64,000 nt of DNA from Dyadobacter koreensis (GTDB lineage: Bacteria; Bacteroidota; Bacteroidia; Cytophagales; Spirosomataceae), in NCBI RefSeq assembly GCF_900108855.1, contig NZ_FNXY01000001.1, positions 930,001 to 994,000 of the forward strand. The letters are read 5' to 3'. Below, in pieces: positions 9,635 to 19,228 of this stretch. A program made the translations under genes and the position numbers. The notes under the pieces are model-generated. The model saw only the letters and a program-made list of their open reading frames with translations. It was not told the DNA's origin and ran no database searches. Numbering within the stretch: the first letter of the stretch is position 1; each line of letters begins with the position of its first letter.

Positions 9635-9725
9635 AAATCTAATCTGGTTTTAAGTTTTTTATAACGAAATAATCTTTGATAAAAACCATTTTTCCCGATT
9701 TGAAGTTGCAGGTAGCCCTAACAAC

Positions 9726-9758
9726 AAAAACGATAACCGTCAGACGATTATCGTTTTT
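9726..9758 (-). terminator. Intrinsic terminator after the ENPP-type phosphatase
   Basis: Perfect 11-bp arms AAAAACGATAA / TTATCGTTTTT around an 11-nt loop, 27 nt after the stop of the minus-strand phosphatase. The U-rich arm makes it work in either direction. Confidence 0.75.
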
Positions 9759-9784
9759 GAATTTATACTTACAACCACGGAACT

Positions 9785-11134
9785 CTATTCTTTGGTTAAA
9801 AGTCCGGGATATAAAGTCCCGTCAGCAGATGGAAAATCAATTTTCAACAGTTTGGCGATGAGCGGAGCGATATCCTGCAATCCCATTTCCGGAATCACTG
9901 TTCCCTTTTTTATTCCATTTCCAAACACTACAAAACCTGTCTGAATTTCTTTAAAATCAGGGAAAAATCCGTGAGTTCCACCACTCGCCGGGCGGATCAA
10001 ATCTCCGGTAACGGCATTACTAAAAGTGAATCCTTGTTTCGGGGCCAATGCAAGAACAGCGTTCGGATCTGAACCTACAACGTCAAGCGCATTTCTGTCT
10101 TTTACGGCGAACATAGATTTTTGCGATTCCGGTAATTTATTCAAAATAGTTTTTACTTTTTCCAAAGTCGCTTTATCGTTTTTGTCTTTCAAATGCAGAA
10201 AAGAAGAACCTCCCGAGGCGTGGAAATAAGCCTTCCAGTTTTCTTTATGATTTGGATCATAAAGACCAGCCTGTGCCAAAAGAATATTGGGCGAAACAGA
10301 TGAATGTATATCTACAAAACCGTGATCACCAGTAACGATAATGGTTGTTTTGTCTTTAATTCCAGCCTTTTCAACCGCTTCTAGAATTGATTTAATTCCT
10401 CTGTCTACACTGGAAAGTGCTGCCCGGACCTTATCTCCGTCTCGTCCTTCCTCATGTTCGAAATGATCTACGGCAACTAAATGAACAGCGAGAAAGGATG
10501 GTTTATATTGTCTGATAATGTAACTGCTCATTCTGGAAAGATTATCGTCAATGCTTAAATAATCTCCGTCGAAATCGATTTCTTCCAGCTTTCCAACAGC
10601 ATTCTGCTGAATTTCCTGATAAAAACCTTTAGGGAAAGAATGCTCGGAAAGCGCTTTGGTCATATTTCTTTTCCCACCTTTTGTCTCAGGCAAATACCAG
10701 TATTCCGGGATATTATATGTAGCGGGTCCGCCAACAGAAACGGGCCAGAAAACCGAAGCAGTTTTTAGTCCCTTCTCCTTGGCTGCACTGAATATCGTCG
10801 GGACTTTAATATTGGAATAATCCCAGTTCCATTTTCCGGTCACTTCCAATGGTTCTGATGGCGTGTTATAGTAAACGCCGTGTTTGATCGGTTTCACACC
10901 AGTGATCATTGTGGTATGCGAAGGATAAGTGACAGTTGGAAAAACGCCCGTCACGCCATCTGCATAAGACCCGTTTTTCATCGCCTGACGAAGATTTACC
11001 ATGGACCAGGATGCATCTTTATAAAATTCCGGTCTCAATCCGTCGATACTGATTAAAATAACATGCGTATCCTGAGCGATCACTGATGCCAAAGTGAAAA
11101 CAGAAAGCGCCAACGTTGAAAATATTTTTTTCAT
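9785..11134 (-). CDS. ENPP-type nucleotide pyrophosphatase/phosphodiesterase
   Basis: 449 aa with signal peptide (SVFTLASVIAQ). The alkaline-phosphatase-superfamily elements are present: metal ligand in ISIDGLRPEF, nucleophile region FPTVTYPSHTTMITG (probable nucleophile T69 by comparison with the ENPP PTKTFPN motif), HEEGRDGD-type metal region, and TGDHGFVDIHSS. ENPP enzymes hydrolyse nucleotide or lipid phosphodiesters outside the cytoplasm. It follows a TonB receptor on the same strand, but a terminator lies between the two, so they may be only partly co-expressed. Confidence 0.88.
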   Translation of the reverse strand: MKKIFSTLALSVFTLASVIAQDTHVILISIDGLRPEFYKDASWSMVNLRQAMKNGSYADGVTGVFPTVTYPSHTTMITGVKPIKHGVYYNTPSEPLEVTGKWNWDYSNIKVPTIFSAAKEKGLKTASVFWPVSVGGPATYNIPEYWYLPETKGGKRNMTKALSEHSFPKGFYQEIQQNAVGKLEEIDFDGDYLSIDDNLSRMSSYIIRQYKPSFLAVHLVAVDHFEHEEGRDGDKVRAALSSVDRGIKSILEAVEKAGIKDKTTIIVTGDHGFVDIHSSVSPNILLAQAGLYDPNHKENWKAYFHASGGSSFLHLKDKNDKATLEKVKTILNKLPESQKSMFAVKDRNALDVVGSDPNAVLALAPKQGFTFSNAVTGDLIRPASGGTHGFFPDFKEIQTGFVVFGNGIKKGTVIPEMGLQDIAPLIAKLLKIDFPSADGTLYPGLLTKE

Positions 11135-11170
11135 AGGGATTAGTGAAATCGATTATTGGAAATTTTAAAT

Positions 11171-11212
11171 AAAAAAAGCATGGACAACAAACAATGATGT
11201 TATCCATGCTTT
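11171..11212 (-). terminator. Intrinsic terminator between TonB receptor and phosphatase
   Basis: AAAGCATGGA and TCCATGCTTT form a perfect 10-bp stem. On the minus strand it is followed by a run of seven T. It lies 20 nt after the TonB receptor stop. Confidence 0.8.
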
Positions 11213-11231
11213 CCTGTTTCAACTTAAAAAA

Positions 11232-14200
11232 TTAGAATCCATATCTCAAACCGAGCTGCACCTGGTAAGGGTTACCATTCAAACTCGATACCCCTGTTCC
11301 GGCGCTCATATTATAAACAAACTCTTGCTTGGCAGCATCAAAGCTTTTGATTGAGTAAAGATTTTGCTTACCCAGGTTCTTACCAACGCCCCAATCGTGG
11401 TTCAAAAGGTTGGCAACATTGAATACATCAACAGACGCTTCCAGGCCGTGCCCTCCGAAAAGTTTAAAACGTTTCGCAAGGCGCAAGTCAAATACCCCGT
11501 AAAAATCATTGATACCACCATTGCGTTCTGCCATTTTGCCCATATCTCGTTTGATGTAATCCTTAATGCTTTGCTCTGCTTCCGGATTATTCAGGATAGC
11601 CTGAAGGCCTGTACGGATATATTCAGGCGTCGAAGAACTGTTCGGATCGTAGATGTAAGCAAGGTCATTGGATGATACGAAGTCACCATTCATATTACCC
11701 TGAACGGCCATAGAATAGCGCGTTCCGCCAATTCCTGAATACCGAAGTCCGATTGTTACACCATAAACACTTGGAGCCGTTCCGTAGAATACTACTTTGT
11801 TACGGAACTGGTTGTTTGCATAATTCATTTTGCTCAAATCACGTGGATCATCGGCAACCATCAGGTCAAGCGTTGCTGTATTGGCCACGTTTCCGTTGTA
11901 AGAAGTGTTGTCTTTTGAATCATTCCATGTATAAGAAGCTGTAATCTGACCATCTTTGAAGTAACGATACGTTCCGTCGATTACTACCGCATACTGGTTT
12001 TTCTTTCCGTCACTGGTCAGTTCAAGAACGCGGCCAACGTTTTTGGTTTTGCGGCTCTCTAACCAGTTTGTTGCACCATTTCGAGGCGTAATACTATTGG
12101 CTGGTACAAATACGCCACGGTTGGCTTCTGCGGCTATACGGAAAAATGGATCTTCCACCATATTACGGTCTACATACATATAATTGTTACGTGCCCAAGA
12201 AGCATATCCGCTCACACCCACACGCAGACGATCGCTGAAAAAGTGGTTATAAGAGAAGTTGGTTTTATAAACCACCGGAATTTTCGCGTCTTTGCTGTTC
12301 ATGTTGATCGTTATCAATCTTTCAACCCCTTGAATATTGAAAAGTTCTGCTCCTGGGGCTGTTGACGGATCTGCGCGGTAGCCAGGGAAATTTGGTTTGG
12401 GCACCAGGGCGCCCTGTATATCCACAGACGCCACTCTTGTTCCATCAAAAAGCATGTTGTTGATCATCGAGTATGGGTTCAGCGCCGAGCCGAAAACACC
12501 TGCACCGAAACGGACGATATCTCTGCCGCGCTCATTTACGTCCCATGTAAACTGCACGCGAGGCTGTAACTGCGTTGTATTGATTACGTTGTCCGTACGT
12601 AGGCCAAGCTCGTCAAAGACAACCTGACTGAAATTCGCACTATTAAGATATTGTGTATTATCCAGACGTAAACCTGCCATCATTTCCAGTCCAAGCGCCA
12701 GCTTTGTATCCATCTGCGCATAAACACCTGTGCTCATAGAGTTCACAACGTTGCTTGGATCATCCAGCAAATTGATTTCTCTGGCATAACGATAAGGCGT
12801 CTGGTTTTCAAAATTTTCAAGACCTGTGAAGTAAAAACGCCCGTTCATTTCACTTCCGTAACGAGACTTCATGCGGTTGTACATCAGATCCAGACCGAAA
12901 GTGAAGTTGATTTTCCCTGTATTATAGTAAAAGTTATCAACCAGTTGAACAACGGTTCCTTTAAACCATTCAGGAGAAAAACGCTGGCCACCGATCTGGA
13001 TAGAAGTGTTGTAATTACTGGATCCTGACACAGAAGAAACGTTTTCTACGATAGCACGTGGAATCCCGTCAGCAGGCAGTTCTGAGCTTGGTATGATAGC
13101 CTGGTCCTCATAGAAATGCTGCAATTTCAATTCATTGGTCATTTTCGGATTCAAGATTGTCCTCAACGACGCCATGATGCTGTTATCGAATCTTTTACGA
13201 TCAATGTAAGATTCGTAAGCATTGATACCACTGTTGTCTCCTTCGGAAAGCATGTCATTTTCAATCACCATGTTGTTGCGAATCGACAAAAGGTTCTTTG
13301 AATTCAGCTGCCAGTCGATCTTGGCAAAAATTGCATCAGTTCCTTTTTTCTTACCAAAAGCACCGAACTGAGGGTTGTTGGAAACCCCATATTTTGATCT
13401 GGCGATGTCTGAGAATCTGTCCAAAGTCGCCTGCGTTACGCGGTTAGCAGCTTCATCAGCAGAAGACTGAATGTTCGCAATGTATAAAGGACGGGAGTCG
13501 GCCTGATGATCCCAGGCTACAAAGAAATGTGCTTTGTCTTTTTTTATCGCTCCACCCAATGAAGCCCCATACTGGTATGTTGAAAAGTCTTGCACTCTTT
13601 TGTTTCCTCTCAAATCATAAGGACTTGAAAGCCAGTCAGTACGCATAAATGTAAACGCGCTACCTGAAAGCTTGTTGGTACCCGATTTCGTTACAGTACT
13701 GATTGTACCACCACCGGCGCGGCCCATTGTGACATCGTATTCGTTGGTTACAATTTTAAATTCACGAATTGCTTCCATTGAAACGGAATATGCACCCTGC
13801 GTAGAGCCGCCGGCAATGGTTCCGCGCGAAGTCATACCATCTAACGTAAAGTTGGTAGAAGAAGCAAGTTGCCCGCCCAAACTCGATCCGTTACTTAGTG
13901 GCGACAGTTCGATCAGAGAACCGAAACTACGGCCGTTTACTGGTAATTTAGTAATGTCTTTTGCCGTAATCGGCGTTGATGCACCCAATGACACCACAGT
14001 GTTTTTCAATGAATTTGCCTTAATGTCAACAGCTTGCAATTCCGTTGCACTATTTTCCATTACGAAATTCAGCTTCAACTGATCGCCCTGGTTCAAAGAA
14101 TAACCTGTTTTCTTTTGTTCCCCAAATCCAATGAAAGAAACAGTAATAGAGTAAGGTGAGCCCAGAGGTAACTGCTTGATAATGTAGTCACCATTGATGT

Positions 14201-14387
14201 CGGTAACGGTACCGGCCTGGAAGCCAGTGGATTCGTTTCTGACCAGAACTGTGGCGCCCGGAATTGGGCCAGCGGCTTCGGTTACTTTCCCGATAACGGT
14301 TGCTTCATTTCCCTGCCCATGCACCCTCGGCGTCGTAAAACAGAGCAGCGAACACAGCAGGAATAATCCTGTAAATAATTGTTTCAT
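11232..14387 (-). CDS. TonB-dependent receptor, Oar-like, with carboxypeptidase-regulatory N-terminal domain
   Basis: 1051 aa. Signal peptide to about residue 24, then a carboxypeptidase-regulatory-like domain (VIGKVTEAAGPIPGATVLVRN) at ~28-115, a plug domain (~130-235) and a 22-strand-type barrel ending in aromatic RYGF. Unlike SusC it carries no SusC signature and has no SusD partner nearby, and its length and GRSFGSLIELSP-type plug resemble Oar-type receptors. The ligand is unknown; the ENPP gene downstream suggests phosphate-containing material, which is only inference. Confidence 0.9.
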   Translation of the reverse strand: MKQLFTGLFLLCSLLCFTTPRVHGQGNEATVIGKVTEAAGPIPGATVLVRNESTGFQAGTVTDINGDYIIKQLPLGSPYSITVSFIGFGEQKKTGYSLNQGDQLKLNFVMENSATELQAVDIKANSLKNTVVSLGASTPITAKDITKLPVNGRSFGSLIELSPLSNGSSLGGQLASSTNFTLDGMTSRGTIAGGSTQGAYSVSMEAIREFKIVTNEYDVTMGRAGGGTISTVTKSGTNKLSGSAFTFMRTDWLSSPYDLRGNKRVQDFSTYQYGASLGGAIKKDKAHFFVAWDHQADSRPLYIANIQSSADEAANRVTQATLDRFSDIARSKYGVSNNPQFGAFGKKKGTDAIFAKIDWQLNSKNLLSIRNNMVIENDMLSEGDNSGINAYESYIDRKRFDNSIMASLRTILNPKMTNELKLQHFYEDQAIIPSSELPADGIPRAIVENVSSVSGSSNYNTSIQIGGQRFSPEWFKGTVVQLVDNFYYNTGKINFTFGLDLMYNRMKSRYGSEMNGRFYFTGLENFENQTPYRYAREINLLDDPSNVVNSMSTGVYAQMDTKLALGLEMMAGLRLDNTQYLNSANFSQVVFDELGLRTDNVINTTQLQPRVQFTWDVNERGRDIVRFGAGVFGSALNPYSMINNMLFDGTRVASVDIQGALVPKPNFPGYRADPSTAPGAELFNIQGVERLITINMNSKDAKIPVVYKTNFSYNHFFSDRLRVGVSGYASWARNNYMYVDRNMVEDPFFRIAAEANRGVFVPANSITPRNGATNWLESRKTKNVGRVLELTSDGKKNQYAVVIDGTYRYFKDGQITASYTWNDSKDNTSYNGNVANTATLDLMVADDPRDLSKMNYANNQFRNKVVFYGTAPSVYGVTIGLRYSGIGGTRYSMAVQGNMNGDFVSSNDLAYIYDPNSSSTPEYIRTGLQAILNNPEAEQSIKDYIKRDMGKMAERNGGINDFYGVFDLRLAKRFKLFGGHGLEASVDVFNVANLLNHDWGVGKNLGKQNLYSIKSFDAAKQEFVYNMSAGTGVSSLNGNPYQVQLGLRYGF

Positions 14388-14666
14388 TTTGTTTGTTTGT
14401 AATTTATGTTAGAGTAGTAAGTATTCAAATGGAGGCCATTACCAGATAAATTCAGCTGGCAAAATTTCAGATAAATCGGAGGGGAAAATTCAAACGGAAA
14501 TACGCAGACAAATTATTTTACTAAGCACGATTCTTCTTGGCAATCACTTTCCAAAAATTATCTGCTCAGCAAAGTGAACTATAAACCATATACGCAAATA
14601 ATTATATTCTCAGTCTTTTCACTTAATATCATACAACTGTTTTACTGTTTCGTCTGTTTTAATCGA
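14388..14666 (-). other. Leader of the TonB receptor mRNA, no gene seen
   Basis: If the promoter at 14667-14686 is right, the receptor mRNA has a leader of roughly 270 nt. I find no convincing ORF in it; one 17-codon ORF has a single cysteine and no special features. No strong hairpin stands out. Confidence 0.4.
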
Positions 14667-14686
14667 GTGCAAATGTAGTTTTGCAC
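14667..14686 (-). promoter_or_regulatory. Promoter -7 box embedded in a palindrome, upstream of the TonB receptor
   Basis: The 20-nt sequence GTGCAAATGTAGTTTTGCAC has perfect 7-bp arms (GTGCAAA/TTTGCAC). Read on the minus strand it contains TACATTTG, an exact TAnnTTTG -7 element. The palindrome over the -7 box suggests that a dimeric regulator controls the receptor. Confidence 0.5.
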
Positions 14687-14825
14687 TGTTACCATCCTGT
14701 TAAGTCCAGATTATGGTTTAATTAATTAGGCGCGACTTTTATTAAAGTTATTTTTACATTTCATTTAGGTGCTCGTATTGTACCTTTAAAAAATATTGGC
14801 AAAACAACCTTTAAATACAGAAATC

Positions 14826-15110
14826 ATGGCTGAACCGCAGCTCACCGGGTTACAAAGACGCGCAGAAAAATTCATCGACAGAACGATATCTTACTCGAAT
14901 CCTCCTGCCGAAGCGGTTACTGGCAATTTCATAGGTTTCGACGAGTCTTCGGTGGATCGCGCAGTGATACAACTTTCCAACGCCGCCGACAGAATCACCG
15001 TGCCTCTGATGTATGTTGTCAATTATTTTGAAGAAAGTGAAGAAGCCCGGCAGGAAGCGATCAGAAATCTGACTTTTGAGAAGAGGCCGGCTTACAAACC
15101 AAAAAAGTAG
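14826..15110 (+). CDS. Small conserved-looking protein of unknown function
   Basis: 94 aa from the ATG at 14826; an in-frame TTG at 14796 would add ten residues but lies just after a TACCTTTA promoter-like box. The protein is soluble and acidic in the middle, with a basic lysine-rich tail (KRPAYKPKK). The stretch VTGNFIGFDESSVDRAVIQL looks like a short beta sheet reminiscent of small nucleic-acid-binding or Sm-like folds, but I do not recognise the family. It stands alone between two minus-strand genes. Confidence 0.65.
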   Translation: MAEPQLTGLQRRAEKFIDRTISYSNPPAEAVTGNFIGFDESSVDRAVIQLSNAADRITVPLMYVVNYFEESEEARQEAIRNLTFEKRPAYKPKK

Positions 15111-15175
15111 GCACGCGGGACAATTGATCAGCTGGAGAAAATCCGGTACCAATGCACCGGATTATCAGCCGAAAA

Positions 15176-15742
15176 TTATTGAACATTGCTCTTAATGACG
15201 CGGCAAGGATTCCCAACCGCAATTACGTTAGCAGGAATATCTTTTGTTACCACACTTCCGGCGCCAATGATTGTGTTGTCCCCGATCGTGACACCGGGAA
15301 GCACAATTGCTCCTCCTCCAATCCAGACATTGTTTCCTATTTTAATAGGGTGAGCATATTCTAATCCGGCAACTCTCTGCTCATTATTTGTCGGATGCCC
15401 GGCCGTATACAAACTCACACCCGGAGCCAGCAACACATTATTCCCGATCGTTACCGGCGCACAATCAAGAATGGTACACCCTACATTCGCATAGAAATTA
15501 TCTCCGACGTGGATGTTGTAGCCATAATCACAATGAAAACGCTGCTCGACCCAGAAATTTTCTCCTGCGGTTCCAAAGATTTTTTTGATATACTCTTTTC
15601 TTTCCTCAGCCTTTGACGGATGGAGATTATTAAATTCATAGACTAAATTTATTGCAACCTGCCGCTCCTCAAAGAGTTCTGCTTCAAAAGCCAGATATAA
15701 CTCTCCGGCTAACATTTTTTCTTTTTCTGTCTTAATACTCAT
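15176..15742 (-). CDS. Maltose/galactoside O-acetyltransferase family (left-handed beta-helix)
   Basis: 188 aa, the usual length of Maa/LacA/NodL acetyltransferases. An N-terminal helical part (KEKMLAGELYLAF is the Maa-type domain) is followed by hexapeptide repeats (IGNNVLLAPGVSLYTAGHP, IGNNVWIGGGAIVLPGVTIG). The catalytic histidine is in the TAGHP motif. It transfers acetyl from acetyl-CoA to a sugar hydroxyl. It lies 47 nt downstream of the DUF1349 gene, at the end of the IclR-led unit. Confidence 0.92.
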   Translation of the reverse strand: MSIKTEKEKMLAGELYLAFEAELFEERQVAINLVYEFNNLHPSKAEERKEYIKKIFGTAGENFWVEQRFHCDYGYNIHVGDNFYANVGCTILDCAPVTIGNNVLLAPGVSLYTAGHPTNNEQRVAGLEYAHPIKIGNNVWIGGGAIVLPGVTIGDNTIIGAGSVVTKDIPANVIAVGNPCRVIKSNVQ

Positions 15743-15789
15743 TTTAATATCAGTAAAATTTAAAAAATTGCGTCGAAATGATCATTATT

Positions 15790-16446
15790 TCAATTTTTCA
15801 CTTCATTCTTTTTCAACCATTCAACCCGCCTCTGATCCGGCAAATGTTTGACTTGAAACTGTTCAAATTTAGCTTCAAAACCTTTTCCATCAGGACAAGC
15901 AGCCATCAAACCAATCATGACCGGGTGATTATCTTTTAAATACGCAATCCTTGTCATCGTGTACGTTTTATCATCCAGCGAGTAAAATATTTCCAGCGCA
16001 TCAAGCCGTCTGATTGCTTTTACCCAGATAAATGGTGGTATTTTTTCCAGCGGATTTACACTCCAATCGCTGGTATGATGTGTTACGACGGTACTTACAT
16101 TTAATTTTCCGTCAACAAATTCGACGCCCGTTTTAATATAATTTTCGTGATCCGTTCTGATCATAAGTCCCATCTGATCGAAGCGCGCTTTAAAGTCTCC
16201 GGTCAGTTTTACCTTGGCTTCAAATTCTCCTCCGTATGTTGTATATAAAAACGGAGCATCATCGACCGTAAATCCATAATGCGAAATGCGCCAGTAATCG
16301 CTTTGCGGTGTAACATTCATCGTCAATACATTATCTTTTATCTGCCATTTTTCTGGTTCGTTAAACCATTGCATTCTGTCAAGACTTTGCGCCATTGTTA
16401 TTTGAGTTGTTAAGAAAGTAAGTAAAGAAAAAAGCCATTTTTTCAT
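15790..16446 (-). CDS. Secreted DUF1349 (concanavalin-like) protein
   Basis: About 218 aa from the start at 16446, which gives a clean signal peptide (MKKWLFSLLTFLTTQITMAQ); ATGs at 16455 and 16491 are possible but would spoil it. The body matches the DUF1349 jelly roll: WRISHYGFTVDDAPF, FKARFDQMGLMIRTDHENYIKTGVEF and a late MIGLMAACPDG strand. Family members often occur with carbohydrate genes. It starts just downstream of the IclR gene, with acetyltransferase after it. Confidence 0.85.
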   Translation of the reverse strand: MKKWLFSLLTFLTTQITMAQSLDRMQWFNEPEKWQIKDNVLTMNVTPQSDYWRISHYGFTVDDAPFLYTTYGGEFEAKVKLTGDFKARFDQMGLMIRTDHENYIKTGVEFVDGKLNVSTVVTHHTSDWSVNPLEKIPPFIWVKAIRRLDALEIFYSLDDKTYTMTRIAYLKDNHPVMIGLMAACPDGKGFEAKFEQFQVKHLPDQRRVEWLKKNEVKN

Positions 16447-16509
16447 GCTCTTCATATGTTTGTTTTGTTTAATAATTTTATCTTTTTGCACGCTGTATTT
16501 ATTGATCGG

Positions 16510-17292
16510 CTATTTCGTTTTTCTGTACCCGATGTTGTAAGAAATTGCCATCCCACACTCCATAATTTGACTGGCAACATCAGGAATAATTTCTTCCGGC
16601 AATCGGCCCGCCGGACCAGATGTCCACACACAGGCTATGGCGCGGCCAGTTTCGTCAAAAATCGGGGCTGCAATACAGTGCACACCTTTTACCGTTTCAT
16701 TGACATCTGCCGCATAACCTTCCGCCACGATTTTCTCCAGTTCATATTTCAAAGCAGATTTGTCCGTTATCGTATATTCGTTGATGGCATCAAGTTCTAT
16801 GGATTCGAGCTTACTTTCCTGTTCTCTTTTTGGTAAAAATGCGAGAAGTACTTTTCCCGGCGCAGTCGAATGCAAACTAAAACGCATGCCTTGTTTTAAT
16901 ATAAAAACGAAATCGATATTACCCTGAAACTGATCAAGCAAAATAACTTCCTTGTCAAGAATTGTCCCGATCATGACCGATTCACCGATATTATCACGGA
17001 GTTGCTTCATATTTTCCTTCGATTTTTCAATAATATCATAACTACTGACAGCCGAAAGTCCAAGTCCCAGTAATTTGCGGGAAAGATAATATCGCGAACT
17101 GCCAAGCTCGCGGCCAAGGTAATTCAGATCGTGCAGCGTCGTAATAATCTTATAGACCGACGATTTCGGATAGTTGAGCGATCCGACGATTTCCTGAAGC
17201 GTCAATCCGTTTATATGATCAGCTAATAATTCAAGAACCTCCATTGATCTTGCAATCATTGAGGTATTGTTTCTATTATCTTCCTTCTCCAT
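16510..17292 (-). CDS. IclR family transcriptional regulator
   Basis: 260 aa. N-terminal winged helix (EVLELLADHINGLTLQEIVG and YPKSSVYKIITTLHDLNYL) and C-terminal effector domain (TAPGKVLLAFLP, GVHCIAAPIFDETGRAIACVWTSG). IclR proteins commonly repress a catabolic unit together with their own gene. A dyad fitting an IclR operator lies 24 nt upstream. The DUF1349 and acetyltransferase genes follow, and the FAD oxidases lie upstream on the same strand. Confidence 0.93.
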   Translation of the reverse strand: MEKEDNRNNTSMIARSMEVLELLADHINGLTLQEIVGSLNYPKSSVYKIITTLHDLNYLGRELGSSRYYLSRKLLGLGLSAVSSYDIIEKSKENMKQLRDNIGESVMIGTILDKEVILLDQFQGNIDFVFILKQGMRFSLHSTAPGKVLLAFLPKREQESKLESIELDAINEYTITDKSALKYELEKIVAEGYAADVNETVKGVHCIAAPIFDETGRAIACVWTSGPAGRLPEEIIPDVASQIMECGMAISYNIGYRKTK

Positions 17293-17315
17293 TTGATCTC
17301 AGTTATAAACAAAAA

Positions 17316-17349
17316 ATGAATGCCGTTTCTATATATAAACAGCATTCAT
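17316..17349 (-). promoter_or_regulatory. Dyad upstream of the IclR gene, probable autoregulatory operator
   Basis: Arms ATGAATGCcGTTT and AAACaGCATTCAT match at 12 of 13 positions around an AT-rich centre, ending 24 nt before the IclR start codon. The inner GTTTCTATATATAAAC is the kind of half-site pair IclR dimers use. That IclR itself binds here is inference. Confidence 0.5.
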
Positions 17350-17400
17350 ATTTATAACCAAATTTACATTTTATTTCAAAAATGCAAAATGAATTGCGCG

Positions 17401-17439
17401 TGATCGATCAAACTTTATTTGAGAAAGCTTGATCGATCA
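17401..17439. repeat. Perfect 11-bp inverted repeat after the amine-oxidase gene
   Basis: TGATCGATCAA (17401-17411) and TTGATCGATCA (17429-17439) flank 17 nt. It lies 14 nt after the stop of the minus-strand oxidase. Each arm contains its own palindrome TGATCGATCA. No U-tract follows, so it may be a regulator site or RNA-stabilising hairpin rather than a terminator. Confidence 0.55.
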
Positions 17440-17452
17440 GGGTATAGACGCA

Positions 17453-19216
17453 CTAACAACCCATATAATAATTTTTATTAAGCCAGGCAGGACGCTTCAT
17501 GTCAAAATGCTCCTCCAACATTTTCTCGGCTTCGCAAAAAGCACCTTCCACCCAACCCTGCTGATCGGAATATGCTTCGCCGCATATATGAACACGCTCT
17601 TTTGCATCAGGTTTTCGCATGTAGGGCATTACATCTTTCACCGAAGTCCCAGCCTTCCAGGCATGATAACCTGCTCCAAACGGATCATCCGTCCAGTCCC
17701 TGAAATACGTAACATAAGGCTCTGGAATTTCTATCATTTTTCCGTGCACCTCTCTAAGCTGCTTCATTATTTCGTCAACCATAAGTTTTGTCGCCTGAAC
17801 ATCTTCAAGTGCTTTTAATTCTTTCAGCGAAGCAGATTTAGCAGGTTTCACTTCAAAGAGAATTTTATCATCCGACAGTGCTTTCCAGAATGTTTCCGTT
17901 TCCATATCGCCATAACTTCCTAATAACATCGAGTTATTTGTCTGGTGATCCGTCCCAAAATAATAACATTGCCGCATAGGAAGATCCGTGATCGAATGAC
18001 CAGAATCCAGCCCAAGCTGTTTCCACCATGGCTGTTTGAAACCCATCAGAATTTTGAAAGAAGGCTCCATAATCACCGACCGGATATTCTTGTCAAGAAC
18101 TGTGTTTTCATTTACATTGAAAAAGAAATTATCCTGATCAAGAAGTTCGAGGGATTTTCTGGGCATAGCAAGAATCAGGCAGTTGGCATATACGTTCCAT
18201 TCAGTATTGGTTTTAAGATTGAGAAAGGTTAGCTCGTAACGGTAACTTTTCCTTTCCTGATGTTCCCGGGTAAATGTTATCAGCTTATTTTCGGACCATA
18301 TACACGCGCCGGATTGCCCCATATACTGATTGGCCAAAGCATAGGCAATGCTATCGTAACCCTCTTCAATCGTTTTGTAAGTAATATTTTCAGAAAAATC
18401 TCCAACCATATAGGGGAAAGCTTCGGCAGCATTCCAGTTGATCGTGTTCGAATAGTACCCGCCGGCATTAGCGACAAATTCATATCCCTCCTGCGAGATC
18501 TGATCCTTAATCAAGTTCCAAAAACCAATGTCATTCACTTTCCTGCCATTATATGGCGAGTCCTTGAAATTATATATCAGCCTCGGCTTCACCTCGTCCC
18601 AGTCCTCACTGGTAAGCATAAAACCAAAGTCATATTCAGATGGCCCTTTCGTTACCTTTTTCGAATAATGTTTCACGAACCAGTGATCGGCAGTCAGCAC
18701 CTCGTAAATGATTTTGTTAAACAATTGATCCGAGCTAAAACCAAGATCGTCGTCATTCAGGTAATACCGGGTTTCCAGTTTTTCACCATAGCGCTGCGCG
18801 ACGTTCCAGGCATCCTGTTTGAAATGCTGCTTTCTAAGGTAAAACAAAAGTTCAGAAGGGTTGCCCATAGGAAAATCCACAGGGGTCATTTTATCTTTCA
18901 AAACCGGCGTCCTTTTGCTAAGATCCTTTTCAGACGTTGGATATCCTTCGATCAATGTCGTTACAATTTCTTGTGAGGTCAGGTAACGCATACCGCCTAA
19001 TTCCCCCCAAAAGTTCATTCCGGGCATCATCACTGATTCCAATCTGCCTCCGAGCCGTTGGCTCATATCGAATATATGAACCTGATCTGCGGTGTATCTC
19101 TTATGTTCTGTCAAACGAAAGGCACTATATAGGCCGGAAGTTCCTGCACCGATTATAGCAACTTCGATCTTCAATCCCGGCGCCATTCCGCTGTTTAATG
19201 CTGTATTTTTATTCAT
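17453..19216 (-). CDS. FAD-dependent amine/amino-acid oxidase
   Basis: 587 aa. Rossmann FAD-binding start VAIIGAGTSGLYSAFRL (about residues 18-34), followed by the amine-oxidase arginine motif LGGRLES and GELGGMRY. The C-terminal FAD motif HICGEAYSDQQGWVEGAF is preceded by the substrate-side YHAW. It should oxidise a primary amine or amino acid to the imine with release of hydrogen peroxide. There is no signal peptide. It lies 12 nt downstream of a second FAD oxidase, so the two are almost certainly co-transcribed. Confidence 0.87.
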   Translation of the reverse strand: MNKNTALNSGMAPGLKIEVAIIGAGTSGLYSAFRLTEHKRYTADQVHIFDMSQRLGGRLESVMMPGMNFWGELGGMRYLTSQEIVTTLIEGYPTSEKDLSKRTPVLKDKMTPVDFPMGNPSELLFYLRKQHFKQDAWNVAQRYGEKLETRYYLNDDDLGFSSDQLFNKIIYEVLTADHWFVKHYSKKVTKGPSEYDFGFMLTSEDWDEVKPRLIYNFKDSPYNGRKVNDIGFWNLIKDQISQEGYEFVANAGGYYSNTINWNAAEAFPYMVGDFSENITYKTIEEGYDSIAYALANQYMGQSGACIWSENKLITFTREHQERKSYRYELTFLNLKTNTEWNVYANCLILAMPRKSLELLDQDNFFFNVNENTVLDKNIRSVIMEPSFKILMGFKQPWWKQLGLDSGHSITDLPMRQCYYFGTDHQTNNSMLLGSYGDMETETFWKALSDDKILFEVKPAKSASLKELKALEDVQATKLMVDEIMKQLREVHGKMIEIPEPYVTYFRDWTDDPFGAGYHAWKAGTSVKDVMPYMRKPDAKERVHICGEAYSDQQGWVEGAFCEAEKMLEEHFDMKRPAWLNKNYYMGC

Positions 19217-19228
19217 TGTTTTAGGGTT

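Noticed and set aside
17440..17448. Half-site TATAGAC resembling one arm of the sulfur operator
   Set aside because: No GTCTAT arm at the right distance and no TACTTTG box; chance match.
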